A DNA stretch of 64,000 bases from Deinococcus hopiensis KR-140 (lineage in GTDB: Bacteria > Deinococcota > Deinococci > Deinococcales > Deinococcaceae): contig NZ_FWWU01000008.1 of the NCBI RefSeq assembly GCF_900176165.1, positions 186,001 to 250,000 on the forward strand. Reading direction: 5' to 3'. Within the stretch, counting starts at the first letter, position 1, and every line of letters begins with the position of its first letter. This document shows positions 43,146 to 51,065 of the stretch, piece after piece. The notes beneath the pieces are model-generated. The model searched no databases. It saw nothing but the letters and a program-made list of their open reading frames with translations, and was not told the origin of the DNA. The translations under genes and the position numbers were made by a program.

Positions 43146-43303
43146 TCCGCCACCCGAACCAGCTGGTCGAGTACCGGAAGGTGTTGGGGCTGCCCCCGCT
43201 CCCCGAGATGTTCGTGCTCGTCGAGGACGTGCTCGAGAAGTCATTGAGCAGTGACAATCACGGCGCACTTATGAGCTTAATCTCACTTGAGAAATTGTCC
43301 TAG
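43142..43303 (+). pseudogene. Truncated phage-type gene start
   Basis: GTG 43142, coupled to the preceding stop. Reads IRHPNQLVEYRKVLGLPPLP, EMFVLVEDVLEKS, then unrelated residues to a stop. 3' part missing. Confidence 0.45.
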
Positions 43304-43636
43304 CCACAGAAAGAGAAAACAGGTTCCGCTTGCTGTACCTGCAACGATGGCAGGAGCTAAGGGCAACGTCATGGGGCCGGAACCCCTGCCTAAGCGACCC
43401 TGGTTCATGGTGTTCACCTGATTCGTCTGGACGGCACCGAAAATCATCGAACCGGCGACAACAGCCAAAACAGTTCCCGCAACATTGAGTCCTGAGAGCA
43501 CACCAGCCAGCCCCGACGCATGGACAAACAGCCCGAGAAGTCCACCCAGGAGACTTGCCCCAGTCCCCCAGAAAACCCCCCGGATCAGCAGGTCTCTTAG
43601 GGCTCCCCAACTCGTCTGAGGGCGTAATGACTTCAT
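43283..43636 (-). CDS. Small membrane protein
   Basis: 117 aa. ATG 43636 is 6 nt after TATAGT (leaderless). Three or four hydrophobic helices (GVFWGTGASLLGGLLGLFVH, LNVAGTVLAVVAGSMIFGAV, LAPAIVAGTASGTCFLFLWL). No family recognised. Confidence 0.65.
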   Translation of the reverse strand: MKSLRPQTSWGALRDLLIRGVFWGTGASLLGGLLGLFVHASGLAGVLSGLNVAGTVLAVVAGSMIFGAVQTNQVNTMNQGRLGRGSGPMTLPLAPAIVAGTASGTCFLFLWLGQFLK

Positions 43637-43805
43637 GTGCTGACTATAGGCATGCGTCCAGCAAAAGTTAGATTGTCTCGCCGTCCAAGTACAAGAGCAG
43701 TGACACTCGCCAGGAGTCTTTGGGGAACCGCGACAAGTTCGAGGTCCAGGGCTTCGAGGATGGTCTTCACGAGGGCACTTCTAGGAGGAGGGACATGAGG
43801 CGCGC

Positions 43806-44021
43806 GTGCGCGAAGCCGAGGTGGCAGGGAACTGGGAGGGAACGTTCAAGGCGGCGTGTGACCTGACCAGCACCCTTGACTACCTGTTGAACCGCGAGGT
43901 CCCGTACGGCGAATGGAAGAACCTGCGTGAGTACTGGCAACGCAATGAGGAGCGGAACACCGAAATCCGGGAGCTGGTGGCGCGCCTCCTGGCCAGCGCT
44001 GCGCACAAGGTGGCGTCGTGA
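43806..44021 (+). CDS. Small phage-type protein
   Basis: 71 aa, GTG 43806. Helical and charged (GTFKAACDLTSTLDYLLN, EYWQRNEERNTEIRELVARL). Followed by a clear terminator at 44113, so it ends a plus-strand unit. Unknown function. Confidence 0.5.
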   Translation: MREAEVAGNWEGTFKAACDLTSTLDYLLNREVPYGEWKNLREYWQRNEERNTEIRELVARLLASAAHKVAS

Positions 44022-44112
44022 AGCTGGTCCCCGTGCAAGCGTGAATACGGGCGCCGTAGGGGTCTGTGCCACCCTCTTTGAGGACCGAGCCAGCTCTCGA
44101 CGCCTGCATGTC

Positions 44113-44137
44113 AGCGCCCGCGAGGGCGCTTTTCTTG
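44113..44137 (+). terminator. Rho-independent terminator
   Basis: AGCGCCC gcga GGGCGCT followed by TTTCTT on the plus strand. Confidence 0.8.
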
Positions 44138-44168
44138 CGTACTGACCAATCCCATCCTGAGATTCACT

Positions 44169-44321
44169 TTGGACTTGCCCCAAAAAGCCCACCTCACGGC
44201 GGGCCTGAAACTGGCGTACCAACGATCACTGGATGCCGAATTCTGGGCACAGTTCTACTTTGACAACACGCCATTCTGCCCATCCCACAGGCTGGCTTCG
44301 CTCAGTACGCTGCAAGTGTGA
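44169..44321 (+). CDS. Candidate 50-aa ORF coupled to the kinase gene
   Basis: TTG 44169, reads LPQKAHLTAGLKLAYQRSLD, AEFWAQFYFDNTPFCPSHRL. Its TGA overlaps the kinase GTG as GTGA, the pattern of coupled genes. No convincing ribosome site, so only a candidate. Confidence 0.3.
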   Translation: MDLPQKAHLTAGLKLAYQRSLDAEFWAQFYFDNTPFCPSHRLASLSTLQV

Positions 44322-44836
44322 ATGATGAACCAAGCACGTGCGACGAGCGACCGACGGCAACCGGGGGGCGCATCATCATCCTGTGTGGCCTACCGGGATC
44401 TGGGAAAACAACGATGGCGCGACGACTGGAAGCTGACGGTGCGGTGCGATTCAGCCCTGATGAGTGGGTGTTGCGGCTGGCGCTGGACGAGGTGACCGAC
44501 GAGGTGCGCCATCGGGTGAACATGCTGGCCCTGGATATTGCCGAACAGGTCGCCGCAGGCGGAGCGACGGTGGTACTCGAGCACGGCTTCTGGCAGAAAC
44601 AACACCGGGACCAGACCCGGATACGTGCCCGTGAACTTGGGATTGCCGTTGAATTGCATGTGCTGGACGTGCCCATTGACGAGCTGGTTCGGCGGGTATT
44701 CGAACGCAACAAGCGTGTCTCGGCGTCGTGGCAGCGCATCGATGAGTTGAGCCTCCGCACCTGGGCAACCTGGTTTGAAGTGCCGACCGACGAAGAGCGC
44801 GGTTGGTTTGACCCGCCGCGCCTCGGCGCGTCGTAA
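44318..44836 (+). CDS. P-loop kinase, zeta-toxin/AAA_33-like
   Basis: 172 aa. GTG 44318 lies 6 nt after TACGCT (leaderless) and also overlaps the stop of a 50-aa ORF. Walker A GLPGSGKTT at residues 24-32, then ADGAVRFSPDEWVLRLALDE and GGATVVLEHGFWQKQHRDQ, with the Arg-rich lid RRVFERNKRVSASWQR. The family phosphorylates small molecules, antibiotics or, in zeta toxins, UDP-N-acetylglucosamine; the substrate here cannot be told. No kinase-associated epsilon antitoxin recognised. Confidence 0.8.
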   Translation: MNDEPSTCDERPTATGGRIIILCGLPGSGKTTMARRLEADGAVRFSPDEWVLRLALDEVTDEVRHRVNMLALDIAEQVAAGGATVVLEHGFWQKQHRDQTRIRARELGIAVELHVLDVPIDELVRRVFERNKRVSASWQRIDELSLRTWATWFEVPTDEERGWFDPPRLGAS

Positions 44837-44997
44837 TCCTCCGCACGAATCGGGGGCAGCCTCGATACCAGTGATTTAACAACTCTTCAAGCAGGTCTTG
44901 CATCCCGGACTTCTCAGCTCCAAATACCCTTAGGCAAAAAGGCTGTTGTACTCGGTCAGGTGCCAGTCGTGGAACAGCCCAGCAGTATGCTTGGTCT

Positions 44998-45258
44998 ATG
45001 AACGAGCAGAGGCTTCGACGGAACTCGTCCGACTGGGTCGATTTCTTGGGAGTAGGTGGAGGTTTGCTGGCCATCTTAGGTGCTCTTCACGCCTTGCCAG
45101 CGTGGTGGACTTCCGATTACACCCTGCTCTACTGGCTTGGTTATGTCGTTCTGCTTGGACTCGTGGCTTGGCGCACGGGAAGGACGAGAATGGCAACAAA
45201 TTTTGGCATTCTCCTGGCGTTCTTCCTACTGATCACTCTTGCCATCAAATTCGCTTAG
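44998..45258 (+). CDS. Small membrane protein
   Basis: 86 aa. ATG 44998 is 6 nt after TATGCT (leaderless). Three hydrophobic helices: FLGVGGGLLAILGALHAL, TLLYWLGYVVLLGLVAW and NFGILLAFFLLITLAIKF. Unknown family. Confidence 0.65.
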   Translation: MNEQRLRRNSSDWVDFLGVGGGLLAILGALHALPAWWTSDYTLLYWLGYVVLLGLVAWRTGRTRMATNFGILLAFFLLITLAIKFA

Positions 45259-45423
45259 CGCCGCTCCTGGCCTATTCGGCGCTTGAGCTGATAGACGGTT
45301 CAAGGCTTCAGGCTGACTGAACGACAAGGAGTTATTGATAGCGGCTTGAATCGGAGACGAGTGGTAGGCTGAGGTCATGGTGCGGGTCTGGCGACCCTCA
45401 AGGCGACCGGAAGCGACGGCAAA

Positions 45424-45447
45424 CGGCCCCCTGCGACGAGGGGGCGT
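45424..45447 (-). terminator. Hairpin after the 45466 gene
   Basis: GCCCCC and GGGGGC arms with an 8-nt loop, 19 nt past the stop. Short T-rich tails on both strands; may serve both directions. Confidence 0.6.
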
Positions 45448-45465
45448 TCTCTATTTCAGACCGGC

Positions 45466-46434
45466 TCAGTTGGTCTCCAGATCCAGGAGTCCTCCCTGAT
45501 AGAGATAATCCGGTTCCTCCAGGTAGGGGAGGAAAAGGCCCTTCAGTCCTGGGAGGTCATGGTATTCACGTTCCAGCCAAATAGCGGCCTTCGCCACGTC
45601 CATCACGGTACCCCCGTGCACCATGCCCCGCCAGACGGTCGTCTGCCGACGTCGGAGACGACCTGACATTTCATCCAGGATGCCCTGAGCCATAGCCTCT
45701 GCATCGACTTCAAGGAACTCCCCAGATTGGCCTTCAGGCTCCAGAAAGACTTCGGGTAGCTGCGGACGAATCGCACGTTGACGAGACGGCAACGCAGGTT
45801 CGCTCACGCCACCCTCTGCAAAAGGATCTACAAACGTGACAACCATGGCGGAGAGATGCGAGGGCTGCGTTTCTCCAGGAGTGCCCTGCAAGTCCTGCTC
45901 AAGCACCCGGATGCCTTGCTTCAAATCACCCAGCGTGGAGATCGACCAGGGCTGCAGTTCGCCGGATCGCAGCCTAGCCGCTAGGTCCTCCAGAGACTGG
46001 GCCACCATTTCGGCTGGGGAAAGCTCGGGTATGACCCGGGGCGGATGATAGGGGCGTAAGCCAACATGATTTTCAACACCCAGGTACACATCATCGTGAT
46101 GCATGAGCAGCATGACGGGCGGCTGTACCCCCGGCGGGCACTCAAAGAGCGGGCCAAGTTCAGCTCGGGACAGCAGATGCTGTAGAGCCGTGTGGGCTGC
46201 TCTTGTTCCTTGCTCCTCTACGGTGATTTTCGTAACGGCGATGGCGACTTTAGCGGGATATTCGCCCATTCTCGCCTGCTCGGCCACGAAGAATAGAGTA
46301 TCCTGCACGCCCTCTGGTTCTTGGTCTGCTTTGCCGAGTGAACAGGTCACCACAGTGTGGGCAGGGATTGACGCCTCGTAAATGAGTCGTTCGCCAAGTG
46401 CATGGAGCTCTTCTGGGGTCACGCGCATAGCCAT
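45466..46434 (-). CDS. Unknown protein, intact
   Basis: 322 aa. ATG 46434 set by TAAAAT 6 nt upstream (leaderless). The N-terminal half reads as a mixed fold with Asp/His motifs (VVTCSLGKADQEPEG, QPPVMLLMHHDDVYLGVENH), a Pro-rich hinge, and a helical C-terminus (DAEAMAQGILDEMSGRLRRR, AAIWLEREYHDLPGLKGLFL). No signal peptide. No family recognised. Confidence 0.7.
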   Translation of the reverse strand: MAMRVTPEELHALGERLIYEASIPAHTVVTCSLGKADQEPEGVQDTLFFVAEQARMGEYPAKVAIAVTKITVEEQGTRAAHTALQHLLSRAELGPLFECPPGVQPPVMLLMHHDDVYLGVENHVGLRPYHPPRVIPELSPAEMVAQSLEDLAARLRSGELQPWSISTLGDLKQGIRVLEQDLQGTPGETQPSHLSAMVVTFVDPFAEGGVSEPALPSRQRAIRPQLPEVFLEPEGQSGEFLEVDAEAMAQGILDEMSGRLRRRQTTVWRGMVHGGTVMDVAKAAIWLEREYHDLPGLKGLFLPYLEEPDYLYQGGLLDLETN

Positions 46435-46510
46435 TGGCACATTTTAGCCTGGGCATTACGTCGTGAGCGAAAGGCAATTGCCGAAGCCCTCTATGACCAA
46501 ACAGCAAAAA

Positions 46511-46550
46511 GCCCCTCCCCGCCACCAGCCGAAGCCAGCGCAGGGAGGGG
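46511..46550. repeat. REP-like hairpin
   Basis: CCCCTCCCC and GGGAGGGG arms around CCAGCCGAAGCCAGC. A T5 run follows on the minus strand, so it may terminate the small gene ending at 46629. Confidence 0.65.
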
Positions 46551-46628
46551 GAAACGTTTGGCGCAAGTTGTCCAAGGGCTCACTCTGGGCAGGGTTGGAC
46601 GAACTCAACATCCAGCCAGTACTCGGCG

Positions 46629-46835
46629 TCACCCACGTCGTGCCCCTCCAGCTCCAGCACGGTGCTGCCAGGCTTCCCACGCTTCGGCCCTGGCTTCCTC
46701 GTGGCAGCCGAGGTCATCCGCGAGGGCCTGACGTTCAGGAGTGCTGTCTGGCACGATCCCCAGGCGACGATCCCTCGTGTAGGCGTCGTGCAGGTGGTCG
46801 GCAATCTCCCCAGGCGTTAGGTCGGCGTAACGCAT
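46629..46835 (-). CDS. Small conserved protein of the ADLT-EIAD family, copy 2
   Basis: 68 aa. ATG 46835 is 6 nt after TATCCT (leaderless). Reads MRYADLTPGEIADHLHDAYT, RDRRLGIVPDSTPERQALAD, DLGCHEEARAEAWEAW. Downstream another frame continues STVLELEGHDVGDAEYWLD, a phrase that recurs in part at about 46945-46990, so the 3' end is possibly frameshifted. Function unknown; the copies at 26773 and 50256 face response regulators. Confidence 0.6.
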   Translation of the reverse strand: MRYADLTPGEIADHLHDAYTRDRRLGIVPDSTPERQALADDLGCHEEARAEAWEAWQHRAGAGGARRG

Positions 46836-46859
46836 GCAGCCAGGATACCCAAACGCCAA

Positions 46860-46906
46860 AAGCCCCCTCCCTGCGCTGACTTCTGTCAGTGGTGGGGAGG
46901 GGGCTT
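46860..46906. repeat. REP-like hairpin / bidirectional terminator
   Basis: GCCCCCTCCC and GGGAGGGGGC arms with an inner CTGAC-GTCAG stem; A4 before and TTTC after. Lies directly upstream of the small gene promoter. Confidence 0.7.
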
Positions 46907-47040
46907 TCTATATCCAAGCAGGGCAAGGCGAACTTGACCGCCCGTACTCGGCGTTCCCGACGTCATACCTCTCCAGCTCCAGCACGGTCTACCAGAACAG
47001 CAAAAGAAGGGGGTCTCTCACGCTTTTGCCTTAAGATAGG

Positions 47041-48180
47041 ATGAAGATGTTTGCCTTTTCCTCCACCACTGCTTTGCCTTAGGCGTCTTTCCTCACGCCA
47101 CTGGGAGAAGAGGTGAGGAGCGACTGGCAGTTCAGTGCTGTCGTGCAGCCCGAAGGTTCTCCCACGCCCATCTACGCGGGCCACAATGCCACCCTTGCCC
47201 TGATGTACGCCTCCCTGGCTGCCCTGGACGCGCAGTGGGACGCCTTCACGGTGGTGCCCACCACGCCCCTCCTCCGGGGTCAGGCCCCTCGCCCTGCACC
47301 CCAAACCGCTCCTGAAGATCTCCACGTGGTTGCCCTGACTGCCGCAGCAGCGGCGTCCTCCCACATCTCCAGCTTGATTGACGGACGGAACCGGGTGACG
47401 CGCCGTCAGCAGTTGGGACTGGAGAACACTGTCATCTATCAAGCTGACCAGCCCTGGTTGGGCTTTCGACCCGAAGAAGTTAAGCAGCAGGACCTGAGCA
47501 AAGTCCTGCTCCGAATGCGCCCATACGTAATGGAAGCGTACGCTCGACTTGCAACGTGGGATCTCAAGAGCTTCCCCTATCCGGTGGTCTTCCATCCGGA
47601 CCTCTTTACCCAGCCGGAATGGGCCATTCGGTGTGACCGCGGCGACCTCTGCCACCCCTTCGGATGGATCGATGAGGGGACGAGGCGGCCCTACGCTGGA
47701 CGGCAACGGGTCCATCAGGTCAAGACGAACGATGGACCTGTGACACTGTACGCGACCGCCCCTGATCTGGACGGGTCTCTGGAGATGGCCCAGCGCAGGA
47801 CCAAAGGCTTTCAGTGGGCCGACACATCTGCGCTCGTGTCCACCCTTCACGGTCAGGTCAAGACGCCAAAGCCAGAAGCACCTGTACCGGCGATCACCTG
47901 CTTGAATACTTCGGTTGGACCTCAAACAGTGGTGCTGACGGGGTGCGAGACCCTCTGGACGAGGTGGAATCAGGGGCAGACCGGTACGTTGGTGTATGTG
48001 CAGGAGGACCCCCGGGTGATCCTGTTCACTCCAGAGGAAGCGCGGACCTGGTCGGTGGCGAAGCGACTCCCGTACCGTTTCGCCCAGGAGGCCTGGGCAA
48101 GGCACAGGAGCCTCCGAGGGATGGGCCGCTTACTGTACCCAGCGCCCCAACAACCCGATATGGTGCTCAGTTCTTCTTGA
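47041..48180 (+). pseudogene. Unknown conserved protein, paralogue B, amber-interrupted
   Basis: From ATG 47041 the frame reads MKMFAFSSTTALP, then TAG at 47080, then ASFLTPLGEEVRSDWQFSAV and on without a stop to 48180. Paralogue A (31702) has an uninterrupted MKMLSFSPSDTLPLVSFLMP at this place, so the amber codon is a real loss. The remaining 355 codons from GTG 47113 are intact and could still be made from an internal start. Sequence features as for paralogue A. Immediately upstream of the GGDEF gene. Confidence 0.75.
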
Positions 48181-48296
48181 CCGCTGCCTGGTACAACGCT
48201 TCCAACCCCACACCGCAAAAAAGCCCCCTCCCCGTCACCGGCCGAAGCAGCGTCATCCAGTACGAGAAGTGTAAGTGAAATTTTCTACACTGCCTT

Positions 48297-49829
48297 ATGC
48301 TCCCTGCGCCGGTCCCGCCTGATGAAGCCGAACGTCTGCTGGATCTCGCGCACTACCACATCCTCGACACCGGCCGTGAAGAAGTCTTTGACCGCGTTAC
48401 CCGCCTCGCGGCCCGACTCCTCCACGTTCCCCTGACTGCCATCAATTTTGTTGACGTCGACCGCCACTGGAGTAAATCCATGGTGGGCTACGACGCCCCT
48501 GAAGTCCCCCGCAATGCCACCTTCTGCGCCTGGACCATCCTGCAAGACACCCCCCTGGTCGTTCCGGACCTGACCCAGGATGTCCGCTTCGCTCACCACC
48601 CTGGCGTCGTCCACGAACCGCATGTACGGATGTACGCCGGTGCCCCCCTCAAAACGCCAGCCGGGCAGCGCATCGGCACCCTCTGCGTTTTGGATACCGA
48701 GGCCCGAACGCTGGGTGACGAGGACTTGAAGGCGCTCCAAGACCTCGCAGCCACGGCGATGAGTGAACTGGAGTTGCGAAACCACGTGCAGCGGTTGCAA
48801 CAGCAGGTGAGCGCTCAGGCCGAACACAGCCTGGACCTTCAGCGCAGCCTGGCCCATGCACACACCCTAGAAGCCGTGCATGAACTGATGGACCTTCCCC
48901 TTTCACCCGAAGACGCGGCCCGTCAGGCAGCAGGGCTCATCGGGCAAGCGATCCATGCGGACTGGACCGGGCTCGTCATCTTCGAGGATGGTCGGCCCCA
49001 CACCCAACGGGTCTACGGGGAGTCAGCGCTTCATCCCGTGTTGTTCGATCTCGCGGCGCATCTCAACGCCAGCCATACCAGCGTTACACATAGGATGGAG
49101 GGCTTAACTGAGCCGTACTACCTGGACACTTACCGGGAGCATTCCGAAGCCCTCCCCGCGGTCATCGAAGCGGGACTTCAGGCGGCAGCTTGGGTACCCC
49201 TGGGACAGTGGCAGGGAAAGACATTCCTGCTGCTCACCCTACGTGTGGGTCAGGAGCGGGAACTCCCCTGGCGTGGAAGTGACCGGACCCTGTTGGAAGC
49301 GGCGGGGCGAAGTGTCCGAGCAGCTTTTCACGCGAGGGCAGGCGTAGAGGCCGCGATACACACTGCCCGTCAGGATGCCTTAACTGGAGCATTGAACCGG
49401 CGGGCATTCGATGAGGACCTGGAACAGCATCAGGTGTTGGGAAGTGCCTTCACGCTGGCCTTGATGGATCTGGACGGCTTTAAGGCACTCAACGATACGG
49501 AAGGGCACGCACAGGGGGACAAGGTGCTGCAGCTGTTCGCGGGGGCCTTAAAAGCGGAATTGCAGGGGCAGGGCGAGGTGTACCGCCTTGGTGGTGACGA
49601 GTTCGTGTTGCTGCTGCCTGAGGCGTGGACGGCAGATGACGTGGACGAGGTCTTGGATGTGGCCGTGCCGATCGCGCAGCAGGGTTGTCTTGGCCGGATA
49701 GGGGCGAGTGTAGGCGTGGCTCGGAGTGCGGAAGTGGACGAGCGTGTGTCCCTGCCTGAACTGGCCGACGCGCGGATGTACGAGGCCAAGCGGCGACGGA
49801 AAGCGCTCAGGGCAGGCCAGGGAAGTTAG
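48297..49829 (+). CDS. Diguanylate cyclase with two GAF domains
   Basis: 510 aa, ATG 48297, 5 nt after TACACT (leaderless). GAF domain 1 at about 20-165 (VFDRVTRLAARLLHVPLTAI, TFCAWTILQDTPLVVPDLTQD, APLKTPAGQRIGTLCVLD), short coiled coil 165-200, GAF domain 2 at about 205-345, GGDEF domain at about 350-505 (DALTGALNRRAFDEDL, LALMDLDGFKALNDTEGHAQ, VYRLGGDEFVLLLPEAW near 428-442). The intact GGDEF signature predicts c-di-GMP synthesis from GTP. No R-x-x-D inhibition site is seen before it. GAF ligands are unknown. Followed by a receiver-only regulator in the same order as the decayed copy at 25.8 kb. Confidence 0.93.
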   Translation: MLPAPVPPDEAERLLDLAHYHILDTGREEVFDRVTRLAARLLHVPLTAINFVDVDRHWSKSMVGYDAPEVPRNATFCAWTILQDTPLVVPDLTQDVRFAHHPGVVHEPHVRMYAGAPLKTPAGQRIGTLCVLDTEARTLGDEDLKALQDLAATAMSELELRNHVQRLQQQVSAQAEHSLDLQRSLAHAHTLEAVHELMDLPLSPEDAARQAAGLIGQAIHADWTGLVIFEDGRPHTQRVYGESALHPVLFDLAAHLNASHTSVTHRMEGLTEPYYLDTYREHSEALPAVIEAGLQAAAWVPLGQWQGKTFLLLTLRVGQERELPWRGSDRTLLEAAGRSVRAAFHARAGVEAAIHTARQDALTGALNRRAFDEDLEQHQVLGSAFTLALMDLDGFKALNDTEGHAQGDKVLQLFAGALKAELQGQGEVYRLGGDEFVLLLPEAWTADDVDEVLDVAVPIAQQGCLGRIGASVGVARSAEVDERVSLPELADARMYEAKRRRKALRAGQGS

Positions 49830-49920
49830 GGACGCGTTCATGACCTCAACGAAAAAAACCTCTAACGCTCCTGTCGACACCCAGGGGCGCTGAGTTAAAC
49901 CGCAATTTATGGGGCGAATA

Positions 49921-49949
49921 TACCTCTAATAAAGCCTTAATCTTGTCGA
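49921..49949 (+). promoter_or_regulatory. Leaderless promoter and direct-repeat box of response regulator 2
   Basis: TCTAAT-AAAGC-CTTAAT with TAATCT 6 nt before the GTG, the same as the copy at 26440-26466 while the DNA just upstream has diverged more. Confidence 0.6.
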
Positions 49950-50369
49950 GTGACTCTCCCGCAACATTTCCTGCTGATTGATGACAACGTCGCCGATCAC
50001 CACCTGACCCAGGAAGCGTTTGAGGAACTCTGCCCAGAGTGCACGCTGACCTGCTACACCAATGGCAGAGAAGCGCTGCGTGCCTTACGGCGCGGAACGG
50101 TTCAGGCGGAGGTGATCCTGCTGGACATCAACATGCCCGTGATGAATGGTTTCGACGTTCTTCGGGAGCTCAAACGCGACCCGCAGTTGATGACGCTCCC
50201 GGTGGTGATGCTCTCCACGTCCAGCAACAAGGGTGACGTGGACATGGCGTACACCTTACATGCCAGTTCGTACTTCGTGAAGGCAACGGATTTTGATGGG
50301 TTCATCGCGCAGATTGACGCCTTCCTGGCGTACTGGCGCCAGGCCCAGCTCGCTCCCAAGCCCGTTTAG
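49950..50369 (+). CDS. Single-domain response regulator, copy 2
   Basis: 139 aa, GTG 49950. Receiver residues D11-D12, D59, S89/T90 and K111 all conserved. Differs from copy 1 at few positions (HHLTQEAFEELC, REALRALRRG, RDPQLMTLP), most of them closer to the usual receiver consensus. Lies 120 nt after the intact GAF-GGDEF gene; the pair may be functionally linked. Confidence 0.9.
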   Translation: MTLPQHFLLIDDNVADHHLTQEAFEELCPECTLTCYTNGREALRALRRGTVQAEVILLDINMPVMNGFDVLRELKRDPQLMTLPVVMLSTSSNKGDVDMAYTLHASSYFVKATDFDGFIAQIDAFLAYWRQAQLAPKPV

Positions 50370-50573
50370 CAAAACCCCTCCTCTTCCAGCTCCAGCACGG
50401 TGCTGCCAGGCTTCCCACGCCTCTGCCCTGGCCTCCTCATGGCAGCCGAGGTCATCCGCGAGGGCCAGGCGCTCCTCCTCGTCCGGACCAGCGGGGGCGA
50501 GGCGGCGGTCCTCCTGGTATGCAGTGTGCAACTGGTCAGCGATCTCCACGGGGGTCAGGTCGGCGGGATGCAA
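50256..50573 (-). CDS. Small conserved protein of the ADLT-EIAD family, copy 3
   Basis: 105 aa from TTG 50573 (ATG 50591 also open). Reads HPADLTPVEIADQLHTAYQE, DRRLAPAGPDEEERLALADD, LGCHEEARAEAWEAWQHRAG, then runs antisense through the end of the response regulator. Unlike copies 1 and 2 it has no clean TANNNT box at 6 nt. Confidence 0.5.
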   Translation of the reverse strand: MHPADLTPVEIADQLHTAYQEDRRLAPAGPDEEERLALADDLGCHEEARAEAWEAWQHRAGAGRGGVLLNGLGSELGLAPVRQEGVNLRDEPIKIRCLHEVRTGM

Positions 50574-50605
50574 AGATCCTGAAGACACCATGATGAATCC
50601 AAAAA

Positions 50606-50622
50606 TTAACGCTAGTTTAACG
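50606..50622 (+). promoter_or_regulatory. TTAACG direct repeat, 11-nt period
   Basis: TTAACG-CTAGT-TTAACG, the spacing of PhoP/PhoB-type operators, 140 nt upstream of the small peptide gene. Confidence 0.5.
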
Positions 50623-50761
50623 TCTACTCATATAGACTGTAGGCAGCTAACCAATCCCACACTTGGGTAGGAGGACACCTGAAACCCCCAACTTGATTGC
50701 CCTTCCTCCCTTAACCCATGCGTGCTGCATGGGACCTTGCCATATCCCTGAAAGGACGCCC

Positions 50762-50932
50762 ATGACCTACGATCAACCACTTCCTACGAAAAACCCAGTC
50801 ATGTTTGAGCCGCCTAAACGGCGCCCGTACCAAGTGCCCCAAGTGATGTCGTTGGGGCCCTGGACTGCCGTGACCCTCCTCTACACCGTTCCGATTGTTC
50901 CCTCATTTTCAGGCTCCAAGACCAATTATTGA
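50762..50932 (+). CDS. Small peptide with RiPP-leader-like motif
   Basis: 56 aa. ATG 50762 with AAGGA 5 nt upstream. Residues 23-38 read YQVPQVMSLGPWTAVT and match the spacing of the Y-x2-P-x-L-x3-G-x5-T leader motif of lasso-type precursors, which is read by a PqqD-like recognition domain (Val for Leu; the last Gly absent). The tail after it is LLYTVPIVPSFSGSKTNY, with no Asp/Glu for a lasso ring. No cyclase, protease or recognition-element gene is in the window, so a RiPP precursor is only a hypothesis. It has no signal peptide. Confidence 0.6.
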   Translation: MTYDQPLPTKNPVMFEPPKRRPYQVPQVMSLGPWTAVTLLYTVPIVPSFSGSKTNY

Positions 50933-51065
50933 TGTCGGCTTAGGTTATAGACGCACCTCGCGCTACGCCTCATAAGGATGACGTATCGATAGAGGACATC
51001 TTCTCGCAGCACTGTCTCAAACCCAGCTTGGTATCAATAGAGGCTTGTCACCTCAGAGGTTTTCT

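Noticed and set aside
45320..45450. Possible tRNA-like fold
   Set aside because: No acceptor/TPsiC consensus; the visible structure is a simple terminator hairpin.
50762..50932. Canonical lasso peptide precursor
   Set aside because: No Asp/Glu at positions 7-9 of the tail, no Gly after the Thr, and no B or C enzymes within the window.
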